64,000 nucleotides of DNA from Lates calcarifer. Taxonomy: Eukaryota > Chordata > Actinopteri > Centropomidae. This document shows, one piece after another, positions 13,188 through 46,300 of the stretch. The position numbers and the translations under genes are program-made. The notes below the pieces were generated by a model. The model was not told the DNA's origin and did no database searches. It saw only the letters and a program-made list of their open reading frames with translations. Every line of letters starts with the position of its first letter. Position 1 is the stretch's first letter. The DNA lies in NCBI RefSeq assembly GCF_001640805.2, contig NC_066843.1:3470380-3534379 (forward strand). The letters are read 5' to 3'.

Positions 13188-13235
<48 letters not shown>
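13188..13235. repeat. AAT trinucleotide microsatellite
   Basis: Sixteen uninterrupted AAT units (48 bases), about 340 bases upstream of the dcaf7 start codon. Length is likely polymorphic. Its proximity to the promoter is the only notable aspect. Confidence 0.95.
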
Positions 13236-13236
<1 letters not shown>

Positions 13237-13315
13237 GTACGTTTGTTTGGACTACATTATTTTAATAAGACCGCACTTTTAGGAAAATGTGGTGGTTTTA
13301 TGTTTGAAAAAAATA

Positions 13316-13577
13316 ACCGGAAGTCTGTTGTATTCTCTTGAGCTTGACAGTTCTTTAGATCGGAACGGAGCAATGCTACTCTTTGTTAAGTAAAGTCGTG
13401 TGAAATCTTGCTCTAAAACAAGATTTGCTAAATCAAATAACCTCCGTCGCCACGTCTGCTGATACATGTTCTTGTAAGATAAGGTAACTGGTCGCAGTTT
13501 GCGTGTACGACTACTTATTTCGTAGTTAGCTAACGCTAGCGTGTTAGCTGCTGAGACAACAGCTGCAGTTCGGGAGG
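13316..13577 (+). promoter_or_regulatory. dcaf7: Probable dcaf7 core promoter and 5' UTR
   Basis: A perfect ETS word ACCGGAAGT is at 13316-13324, roughly 250 bases before the dcaf7 ATG. It is followed by CpG-containing sequence without a TATA box, as in many TATA-less housekeeping promoters. GCTAAC/GCTAGC words at 13528-13550 resemble those near the setd1a and ccdc47 starts. The transcription start is not resolved. Confidence 0.4.
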
Positions 13578-16346
13578 ATGTCGCTTCACGGCAAAAGAAA
13601 AGAGATCTACAAATACGAGGCGCCATGGACGGTGTATGCGATGAACTGGAGCGTCCGTCCGGACAAACGCTTTCGGCTGGCACTTGGGAGCTTTGTGGAG
13701 GAATACAACAACAAGGTGCGTAATGTATTGATGTGGCCATTTGTTAGCCACGGCTAAATATGTCAATGTTAGCGAGCTAATGCTAATGCTAGTTGTTCTG
13801 CGCAGCACCAACGCGTAAAGATCAGAGTTTTGTTTTTATTCCCCGCCAACACAAAACTCTCCCTGTGCAAATATTCAGCACTGATGTTGCGCATCTTTAG
13901 CAGCGCTACCCCTCACAGTAACACCATATATAGCTGATGCTATTTCCAGTCTTCGTCGCCCTGTAAACAGTTATGTAGCTCGTGTGGTAATAACAGGTAT
14001 TGTGTTTGCTCCCGCACAGGTTCAGCTGGTGGGTCTGGAGGAGGAGAGCTCAGAGTTTGTCTGCAGGAACACATTTGATCACCCATACCCCACCACCAAG
14101 ATCATGTGGATACCCGACACCAAGGGGGTTTACCCTGACCTGCTGGCCACCAGTGGAGACTATCTGCGCATCTGGAGGGTACGAGATCTGCTGAAATATT
14201 TTAGATTATGTCCATCAGGTCCCACTGAAAGACCAAGATCAACACGGACTGAATCAACAATTATCTGTGTGGCAAAAAGCTTCGTATTTATTTTGACATC
14301 CAGCTGCTGGAAATCCTCACTGGAGCAAAAACGACTGCTAAAAATATTCCTCAACAAATGTGTTGTGTGTGATTGTGTAGAAAAAAAAAATAAAACTATT
14401 GTGCCCTGTTTCAGTAGTAAGTAGTGTTTCAGTCCTGTATTCAGTAGCTGTTTAAATTTGAATTGGTCAGTGTTTTGGGGATAAGATTAGTCTGCTTCAG
14501 CTCAGGCCAGCTGGCAGCAGTGACGCGGTCACATTCACTGGAGTATAGACGTCTGCTCACTGCCAAATTCCTTTATCGTGCAGGTCAGCGACACAGAAAC
14601 ACGTCTTGAATGTTTGCTGAACAACAACAAGAACTCAGACTTCTGTGCGCCCCTCACCTCATTTGACTGGAATGAAGTCGATCCCAATCTGCTGGGTAAG
14701 AAATCAAACTTACGACAGTGAAAACAGTTTGGATGTAATTGTTCTTTCATGTGCGAGGTTTGAGTGTTTTTTTTTTTTTTTTGGCTTCTCTCTGTAGGAA
14801 CTTCCAGCATCGACACCACCTGCACTATCTGGGGGTTGGAAACCGGTCAGGTGTTGGGACGCGTTAACCTGGTCTCTGGACACGTGAAGACCCAGCTGAT
14901 CGCTCACGACAAAGAGGTCTGTTTGTGTCTTTCGCTGCAAAATGAAGCTCTGTGTGGTTAAGGATGTTTCATTCTACATATTTCTGTGTCTCTGCAGGTG
15001 TATGACATTGCATTCAGCCGTGCAGGAGGAGGTAGAGATATGTTTGCCTCTGTTGGAGCCGACGGGTCCGTCCGCATGTTTGACCTCCGACACCTGGAGC
15101 ACAGCACCATCATCTATGAAGACCCCCAGCACCACCCGCTGCTCCGCCTCTGCTGGAACAAGCAGGACCCCAACTACCTGGCCACAATGGCCATGGACGG
15201 CATGGAGGTCAGTTCACTGTGGAGCTGCAGCAGCTACACATTCTTACATGTTGTTCCTCAGTAAGCAGAGCGCCTTAATTGTCAAATTGAATTGTAGATG
15301 TTCAAATTTCCAGTTTTTTTTTTTTTTTTAGCACTTTTGTTGTCAATGTTGGTTCAGACGTTAGAGTTAAAAGTTTATTCCTAACGCTTCAAACAGGAGC
15401 TGACAAAATCAGTGGCTTTAATCTCAACGATCAATCAAAAGCTCCAAGCCACAGTTACTAAATACACCTCAGAGCTCAAGAATGAAGCTTCAGTCCCAGT
15501 CTGTCATTAATATTTCTGTGTAACAGGTGGTCATCCTGGACGTTCGTGTGCCTTGCACACCTGTGGCTCGGCTGAACAACCATCGCGCCTGTGTCAACGG
15601 CATCGCCTGGGCCCCCCACTCCTCATGTCACATCTGCACTGCAGGTAAGCAGACGCTCAGACTCAAGGCAGGGGGCTGTGTCAGTGGGGTGTTTGTTGCT
15701 TTAGGTCCTGGACTGATAACACATACAACACAATCCAGGAAGTCCAATTTGAGTATCAGATTGATGAGATTAAAGGCTTATCAGACACCAGAACACCACT
15801 CACAGACAGGACTTTACAACCAGAGTTATCACAGCAGCAGCTGTTTTAAGGTAAAAAGTAGAAATGCAGCACTAACGTCACAAAACCAACTACCTGAAAT
15901 GTGGTCTTGTGTGGATTTAATTGGCGAGGCAGCACCTTTCCAGGATCTATCGGATAACTACTGTCTGAATTATGTAACTGATATTAAAATGGCCGTTGTG
16001 CTGTAGCTCTCGGAGTCGACAGATTGGCTTATTTCAAATGAGCGAGGAAGCTGCCACAGAGCTAAAGTAAATCTGGACCCCGGTCAAAGACAGGCCTCAT
16101 GTTCTCACATTCCCTGCTCCTCAAGCCTCAAACATTTCTCTTACCGGTCACTCTCCATGTCTTCCTCCCTCAGCTGACGACCACCAGGCCCTGATCTGGG
16201 ACATCCAGCAGATGCCGCGGGCCATCGAGGATCCCATCCTGGCCTACACAGCTGAGGGGGAGATTAACAACGTGCAGTGGGCGTCCACACAGCCGGACTG
16301 GATCGCCATCTGCTACAACAACTGCCTGGAGATCCTGCGTGTCTAA
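13578..16346 (+). CDS. dcaf7: DCAF7/WDR68 WD40-repeat scaffold protein
   Basis: DCAF7 is a WD40 propeller protein that binds DYRK1A/B and HIPK2 kinases and acts as a CRL4 (DDB1-CUL4) substrate receptor. Its zebrafish orthologue is required for craniofacial patterning. Seven coding exons are 13578-13715, 14020-14178, 14584-14695, 14798-14916, 14998-15207, 15527-15644 and 16174-16346. Phases agree and total exactly 342 residues, the length of human DCAF7. The start reads [20 protein letters not shown]. Internal landmarks are [60 protein letters not shown] and [20 protein letters not shown]. The C-terminus is NNCLEILRV. It is the only plus-strand protein gene in the window and converges with kcnh6. 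Confidence 0.98.
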
Positions 16347-16538
16347 AGCTACGGACACTTACACAAAGAGGAGAAGGAGCGTTGTTTCAGATTTGGACTT
16401 TTTTCCCCCTCAACCCACTGATTTCAAGATGAGGATGAGGTCACGAGTGAACTGTCTGAACATGTTCAACATGGAGTATCACACACCTGCTCCACAATAA
16501 CCTGGTTTACATTTTCTTCCATGTCTTTACTCCATTCT

Positions 16539-17409
16539 ATTAAATGTGTTTAAGCTCTTATTTATTTTGCTCACAAGGTAGTGTTCAGCATCTTCACAGC
16601 AGCTGTAAGAAGCTTTGAACTCTGAGCTGTTGTCTTTAAAAACCTGGTTTTTCTACTTCTCGGTGTGATTTCAGCCAGATGTGAGATTATCATGAAGGGT
16701 TTAGATGTTGTGCGTTTCATCGGTTTGATTTGTAAAGGTTGATACAAACTACTGTAGGCAGCAGAAGGTGACCTCTCTAATGCGTAGAAATTTGTCGTAG
16801 CCTTCTTGTGGACTCATACCATATTATTGCTGATTCAAACGTCAGCACATTATAGTCTTGTTTACCCCTGTGGCAATTAAAATTTTTAAATGGGTGTGTG
16901 TCCAGTATCCTCTCTGCAAAATAATTGTATTCAGGCTCGAACTTGTGACCTGTGCAACTTTTAAAAATTGTAAAAATACCCTGAGAGGGCTTCATATCGT
17001 CACTGCAGTGGTGTCAGTCATCATATGGTGCGTTTAAGTTTGGCTGCTGATGCTGTGAGGCAGCCGTGTACAGCAACACTGAGAACCTACCAGAGCAATG
17101 TTGTTCAGCCTTTTAGCTCCCTAATTATTCTCTTCTTTTCATTCGTAGGAGATTGTGCTTGGAAAGCTGCATTTTCTTTGTTTTAGAGTGAGTTGTGAAA
17201 TGAGAGGAGAGTGAAACAACTTTCTGACTGCGTCTGCGTCTGCCTCTCTTTTTGTTGTTTTCAATAATTAAAGGGTCATGTCCTTGTAGCATGCCATTAC
17301 AAGGCAAACTGTACATACATATAAATATATCAACTTAAGATGTTGGTAAGCCAAGTGTTCATGTTGTAGCTTTTTTCATAAAGTTTATTATTGAATTTGC
17401 TCTAATAAA
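16539..17409 (+). terminator. dcaf7: dcaf7 3' UTR poly(A) signals (ATTAAA, then AATAAA)
   Basis: An ATTAAA hexamer at 16539-16544 lies about 190 bases after the stop, and a canonical AATAAA at 17404-17409 lies about 1.06 kb after it. Either or both could be used, giving short and long 3' UTRs. No other gene evidence is present in this stretch. Confidence 0.5.
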
Positions 17410-17547
17410 TTGTATTCCTCCATGTCTTAGGAACAAACTTGTCGTCAGTTTTCATTCATTTACCAGCCTCGATTTACTTTCAGATGAAATCTAAAAGCTC
17501 CTCCTTCTCCAACTGTGTCAGTGCTACACAGAGTGTAGGAGTTTCCA

Positions 17548-18770
17548 GTGGTGTAAGAAGTATTCATGTCCTTTAAACTGAAGTAAAAGTACTCATACCA
17601 CAATGTAAAAATACACCAAACCTCAGCACTGTGCATGGCTGAATAAGATGCAAATTGAAAATCACTTTCTATAAAAGCACTACTGTGTATAAATGTGTAC
17701 ATTTAAAAATAACAATAGCACAATGTAAAAATGTTCCTTCAGAAGTTTTACTCTGAACATTTTACTTAAGTAAACACAGAAGTATTATCAGCAAAATGTC
17801 CTGAAAGTATCACAAGTTAAAATACTCATAATGCAGAATGGCTCTGCTCTGTGATAAATTACATTACTGGAATATTGTTGCTGATAAAATAACATGTAAA
17901 CAGAACGTTATGTTGAGTCTGATTGAGGTGGAGATAGTTTAAGTTTCTACTGTTGGTAAATTTAAATTAGTTTATAACAAAGCATCATATTTCCTGTATT
18001 CAGAGAGCAGAGCTTTTTAATGTTAATCCTCAAAGTGACTTCAATTATTCAATTTAGTGAGTTAGAAATACAACATACACTCACCGAGCACTTTATCAGG
18101 AACACCATAATAATCCCTTTGCTCTCAAAACATCCTCAGTTCTTTGAGATTCTGGTCTAAGCACAGGTCAGGCTGGGTCCTTGGATTCATGCTGTTGATG
18201 CCAGATTCTGACTCTGCAGGAATCCAGATTTATCAGACCAGGCTACAGCTGCCCAGGTTTAGTGAACCCGTGTCCACCACAGCCTCAGATTTGTATTCCT
18301 GGCTGACAGGAGAAAAACTGGACTTGGTCTTCTGCTGTTGTAGCCCATTCTCCACGAGTTCAGCACGTTGTGCTCTTCTGCTCACCACAGCTGTAAAGAG
18401 CAGTTGTCTGAGTTACTGTTGCCTTTTCTGGCTGCTCTCCTTCGACCTCGATGTTTTTTGTTTTTCATATTGTTCTGAGTAAACTCTAGAGACTGCTGTG
18501 AAAATCCCAGGAGATCAGCAGTTTCAGAAACACTCAAATCAGCCCACCTGGCACCAACAGTGTGACACTGCACTGCTGCATCGTGATTGGCTGATTAGAT
18601 AACTGCATGCAGGTGTACAGGTGTTCCTCATAAAGTGCTTGTTGAGTGTATGTCCCTCTATATTATAGTTAAGTAGAAGTACAGTATTAAGTAGCATCAA
18701 GTATAGTACCTCAAATTTGTACTTAAAACAGTAATTGTGTGAATGTACTTTGTTACTTTTTCACTTCAGT
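17548..18770. repeat. Teleost MITE-like repeat, interrupted by a Tc1-like insertion
   Basis: The left part (17548-18075) begins CAGTGGTGTAAGAAGTATTC and continues with AAGTAAAAGTACTCATACCA and CAGAAGTATTATCAGCAAAA. The right part (18651-18770) ends with GTGAATGTACTTTGTTACTT followed by CACTTCAGTG. Both halves belong to the family seen at 5775-6265, and the termini are roughly inverted CAGTG ends. A Tc1-like element separates them. There is no coding capacity. The copy lies in the converging 3' flanks of dcaf7 and kcnh6. Confidence 0.7.
18078..18648 (-). mobile_element. Internally deleted Tc1/mariner-like transposon relic
   Basis: The left end starts CACTCACCGAGCACTTTATC and the right end finishes with TCATAAAGTGCTTGTTGAGTG. 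These are near inverted copies flanked by TA dinucleotides (18076-18077 and 18649-18650), the usual Tc1/mariner target duplication. On the minus strand a transposase remnant is readable, including VGARWADLSVSETADLLGFS, which resembles the helix-turn-helix region of fish Tc1-like transposases. More fragments follow, but much of the transposase, including the catalytic part, is missing or frameshifted. At about 570 bases it is far shorter than an intact element and is inactive. Confidence 0.85.
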
Positions 18771-19468
18771 GTGGCACCCTCAGTAAACGATGCACCACGT
18801 GAGCTAGGATCAATATTCGGAAAATAAAATGTGGACTCCCAGAGTAACTCTGCAGTGTCTTTAATCTAAAAAAGATAAATAACAGGAATTTGTGCTTCAA
18901 GAAACATTATACAGAATTATAAATGCTTAAAAAGGCATTACATTCACCTCATGGCTGGAACTGTGAAATCATCTTGAGACGACCTCTCTGTGTCCTGTAT
19001 GACTGACAGTTACCATCCACAACCTTCAGCAGTTTTGAGTGATTCCTCTAATGTTGGCACTTTTCAAATAAACACATCTGGTACATTATGAAACCACGTG
19101 ACCATCCCACAGAAACACGTTTTGAGCTGAGCCGTACAGAAAGAGAAAGAGGGGGGAACCAAGCAAAGCAGTCGTGATCAAAACAAAACTCTAAGAGCTA
19201 CGTGTAAATGTACAAGAAACCAAGACGTTTTTCTGCTCCGCTTGATCGTGTATGTTGTTAAAGCTTCTCATGATCACCCTTAACAAGCACTGCTGATTCA
19301 TGTCAGAATGTCAGAGCATGAAATATGAGATGAAAATTACACTGGCTTGAACCTCGAGCCATCATCTTTTACAGTGTGCCAGACAGCTGTGGTATGCCTT
19401 TTGATATTTTTTCAACATACACCAAAACAACAGGGAATCTATAACTTTTTACACTCATAGTTATGACA
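18771..19468. other. Spacer between the repeat block and the kcnh6 3' end
   Basis: No gene, RNA or named repeat is evident. The right end approaches the candidate kcnh6 poly(A) signal at 19469. Confidence 0.4.
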
Positions 19469-19474
19469 TTTATT
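19469..19474 (-). terminator. kcnh6: Candidate poly(A) signal of kcnh6
   Basis: TTTATT on the plus strand (AATAAA on the minus strand) lies about 520 bases below the kcnh6 stop codon at 19990. This would give a short 3' UTR that includes the open frame at 19640-19879. Confidence 0.45.
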
Positions 19475-19639
19475 TGATGTATGGCTCTTATTGTAACCAA
19501 CACATCTCTAATATTATGAAAATAATTTCAGTCCCAAATAAATGATTCAAATTTTCCTATCCTCTAAATGTGCAATTCTTATACAAAGTGAATGCAGATA
19601 ATTCTTCACACGTGAAACATATTAGTAGTCCTTGACATT

Positions 19640-19879
19640 TCACCTCTCCTCAGGAAAACTCAGTCTAGGATGCAGTCGACTGCTTGACGTGTGTATATGT
19701 TCGTGTGCTTGCTCATGTTTCACAATTTTCCCACGCAGCTGGGCAGGAATAACCTCTTCGTTGGGGGTGAAGGGACCACAGCAGCCTGTGAGGGCACCGT
19801 TGGAGTCTGTAAGAAACAGGAGGCACTCTGAACCCTCAGTGGCGTGGAAGGCGAGGCTTCCCACGCTATTCAGCAGCAT
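19640..19879 (-). other. Possible alternative last exon of kcnh6, or open frame in its 3' UTR
   Basis: On the minus strand a strong acceptor with a long pyrimidine tract ends at 19880. An 80-codon phase-0 open frame follows, starting MLLNSVGSLAFHATEGSECL and ending SFPEER and a stop. The kcnh6 exon at 20379-20577 ends in phase 0, so skipping the normal last exon would join in frame. I do not recognise the sequence as a conserved ERG tail. The usual last exon (19990-20271) has the better family match, so this stays hypothetical. Confidence 0.25.
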
Positions 19880-19989
19880 CTGAACAGGACAGAGGAGATT
19901 TTAAGGGAGGCAGAAGGAAGTAACAACCTGGGGAATATATGGCCGTCCCGTCCAAAGGACCAGGCCTTTGGGTGGTGGCGACTGGTATT

Positions 19990-42934
<22,945 letters not shown>

Positions 42935-43330
42935 TTTGGTGCTGAGAGAAAAGACTTCTCCGACACATGAACCTTGCTATTTCTGTTTTAAACAAAACAA
43001 TAAAAATAAACAAAATAGAAAGGAGAGTTCAAGAGGGAAAGAGGAAAAAATCTCTCTCCACGTGCAGGACGAGAGCGGGGTTTTGTTTCTCTCAGGCTGC
43101 CGCTGCTGTTGAGGGATGAAGCGCTGGAGAATGATGGAGAGGAGGTCTGGTTGCCAGGGCGATGGCAGATGCAGGATGTTGCACCGCTGATAATGCGAAT
43201 AAAAGTAGACAAAGATACTGCAAAAGCCGCATACAACATCGTTTAAGGTTTAAAAAGAAAAACAAACGGTGCACACTTCATGGTTCCCACGGTTTGTGGT
43301 CCCCTGCTCAGTGCGGGGAACCTGTTTCGG
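42935..43330 (-). promoter_or_regulatory. kcnh6: Probable kcnh6 5' UTR and promoter region
   Basis: Sequence directly upstream of the kcnh6 start codon on the minus strand, with more GC than the flanking intron (for example 43060-43180). I see no TATA box at a convincing position and cannot place the transcription start. A 5' UTR intron is possible. Confidence 0.3.
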
Positions 43331-46300
43331 GAAAAGAAGTTGTGAACGAAAGCTGTTGAGCGCAGGATCTCTGAGTTTGTTTTTATAATCGCAACATTAT
43401 CCCCCAAGTTTGGACACTGCACGATAAGAACGGCGGAGAAGAAGCTCCTATTAGCCAGATTCCCTGGATCCACTCCCCTTCCACCGCCCCCCGGCTCCAC
43501 AAGAGCAGCTGTCAGCAGTGGCAAGTCAGCCTGAGTAAGTAAGGACAAAAATGGAAGTGGGGTTTAATTAGTCTTTCAAAATAAAGTTTGCGAAAAGAAA
43601 ATGTCCATCACAAATTCCTCAAACTCAAGGTGAGTTCTTCAGATGTCTTGTTTGATCATGAATCAAGTAATTGACTCATTGTTTCAGCTTTATCATACAT
43701 ATAAATCGCATATTTTAGCTCTAATGTGCTATGGTTGCAACTCCATATTTAAAATTAAAAAACCATCTTTATTATAGTTAAATAAGTATATATACAGATG
43801 GACCACCTAGTTTTTGTCATCGCTTGGTGAAAGGTCTCAAATGGACAAAAAATTCACTTGTCCCTCTGGCTCAAGACGTTTTACGATTGTAAAAAAGAAT
43901 TTCAGGGCCGAGGATATTCATGGAAATGACTTTGCATGATTTAAATACTTATTTCTGAAGGGATCTTATCAAGGGGATCTTTTATTTTGAAATCCATCTC
44001 CTAAAGCTATGTTTATTGCATTGTGGATGACTTGACAGAGGTCTGACACTGACAGAGTGCAGACCCTCATCGGTCTACTCTGCTTACTCGACATCACAAG
44101 TCTCTGTGCTCGAAATAGCAGCATCCTCTTTCTCTGTGGCTGCCATCACACTTCTGGAGTATTATATTAATCTATAGCCATGATAAGCGTTGAAATGGCA
44201 CTCTTGTGTGGTATGGTTTTCTGTGTGTGTGAGAGAGTGTGTGTGATGTCTCCTTTCAGTGGGACCAGAGAAAGCATGGGGATATTCCTTTGTGATTCAT
44301 AATGTTTGCCTGCTCCAACATTATGAATCATATCACACTGATGAGGGAGATAAGAGCCACTAAAGCAGAAACAGAGCTGAGGGTCAAAAGCGACCAAAGG
44401 AAAATAAACCGCCGTTGTAAAGTCAGGTGAGGAGAGGAGGTGGTCTGCTTTTTACCTACGTGACACTGTGTGACTGGAAATTTCCAGCCTAGATTTTACT
44501 GTACCACAGGCAGACATGCAAACTGCAGTGGGCCTGAGTAACCTTACATGATGTGACAAACTCGTAAATATAAAAAAGATTTGTGAGCTTTGATGAACTG
44601 TGTTTTCACCTGGATTCCAGTCTCATAACTTAAGGGACGCCACCTTCTCCCTCAACCCAAAGAGGTGCCAGCAGCTCACTCAGAGACAGAGCAGACATTC
44701 AGGCCAGAGTTTCATTTGTATACCTACTGAAAGGTCAGCTGGAGAGGCTCCAAGTGGCTTCTTGACACACACTGCACATTGTTAGTTCTGTTTGGGAATG
44801 GCTGCCATAGAAGAGTTTCATTGACCAGCTGATGTTTACTGCTGAGTGGCATTTACAGGTCCGTCTCTTGGCAGATCCTACCACACTTCCTTTTCCTTAA
44901 TATGTCTCCAACTGACACAACACCTGCACTTATTTCATTTGTCTTAATCTAAGATACTTAATTATATTTATTCAAAGGGATACATGAACTTTACTGAGTC
45001 TGAGACCATGCATGACCCTCTGAGCTGGCAGGCTGGTGACCTAAGAAGCCATCACTCCACTTTGTCCAAAGAAAAGCAGCTGGTATGAGCACATGTTCAC
45101 TGATGGAGTGGTTCAGTGGGTAAAGTGTGCTCAGAGATCAGAGGGAACGTGGCTTCACAGTCCGGCAGACGGGCAGAGGTGGTTGCTCTGTGTTTTGTCT
45201 CAATGGTCTTGATGAAATGAGGGCTAAAATTAACCAAAGAGCTTCCCGTGACCCGTTGGTGTGAGAGCCAAGTAAGACAGGAATGTGCACGAAAGAGGGC
45301 AACATACAGCATCCCACCCATTATTCCACCAATGACAACTTTACTACCTTGTCAGTTCGCTGTGTGATTATTAGTCTAATAATTTGTCTCCTTTTATTAC
45401 TCAACAACTCAATTTATCTTAAATTTGATGTCTTCATGTTAGAAGCTTAATGTTTGACATTTGACAGATGATTTTACTGTCATGTGATTAATCAGTTTAT
45501 CAACCAGACAGCTGCTCTCTTAAGCTGTAGTTTATTTTGTTGCAGGTTCGGTTCAGATGCAGCATTATTTTCTATTATCAGAATAACAAATTATGCAGAT
45601 TTGAGGGTGGTATGTGCTCTCTGCTACGTTGAAATTATTTGCTGCACCCATGAGAGGCAACACCAGCGTCCACTGGGGGACTAAGGAATGTCTCAGTGGA
45701 AGAGAATTGTACTGTACTATATAATGAAGAGTATTTTCACTCATGTCTACATCTATTGGATATCTGTGCTTGTGTATTTCAACAAAAAGGGTTGGCATTT
45801 TCTAATGAGACGGTGTGCCTGTGTGTATTCATGTTTTCTACAGCTTACATGACAGCTGTTGTCACCTCGCACCGACTGTGGAAAGATAATGAACTTAAAA
45901 ATGCCCATCTCTGTCACCTTTCACCCCTTCCCAGTCCCCGTGGAACAGGACTGGACGGGAAAGTGCTTCAGAGACAGCCGTCAGGGCCCGTACCCCCGAC
46001 CGCCTGAGAGTTTTATCTGCCTGGCATTCCTTCAGCTCAGGGTCACCTTCAGTGCAGACCCTGAAACCCTTCATTCCTCTGATAAGAGCCGGGCAAAAGA
46101 GATACATACTGTACTTTACATGCACCGAGTCACACAACATGTTTACCTTCAGAGGTCTGAGTGTTACATATGAGGTTTTCATGATTTTCTCCACAAAAAG
46201 AAATTAGCCACGAATGCCACATTCATGTGCTGGTGGGAAGGTCCTGGACTTCCATGTTGGGTCTTGAAATGCACTGCTGGTCACTTATTACTTCATTTAC

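Noticed and set aside
18144..18482. Plus-strand frame of 112 codons
   Set aside because: Antisense reading of the Tc1 transposase relic at 18078-18648.
45085..45330. Possible tRNA-derived SINE (TGGTTCAGTGGG resembles a Pol III A box)
   Set aside because: No convincing B box at the right spacing and no A-rich tail or other copy in the window.
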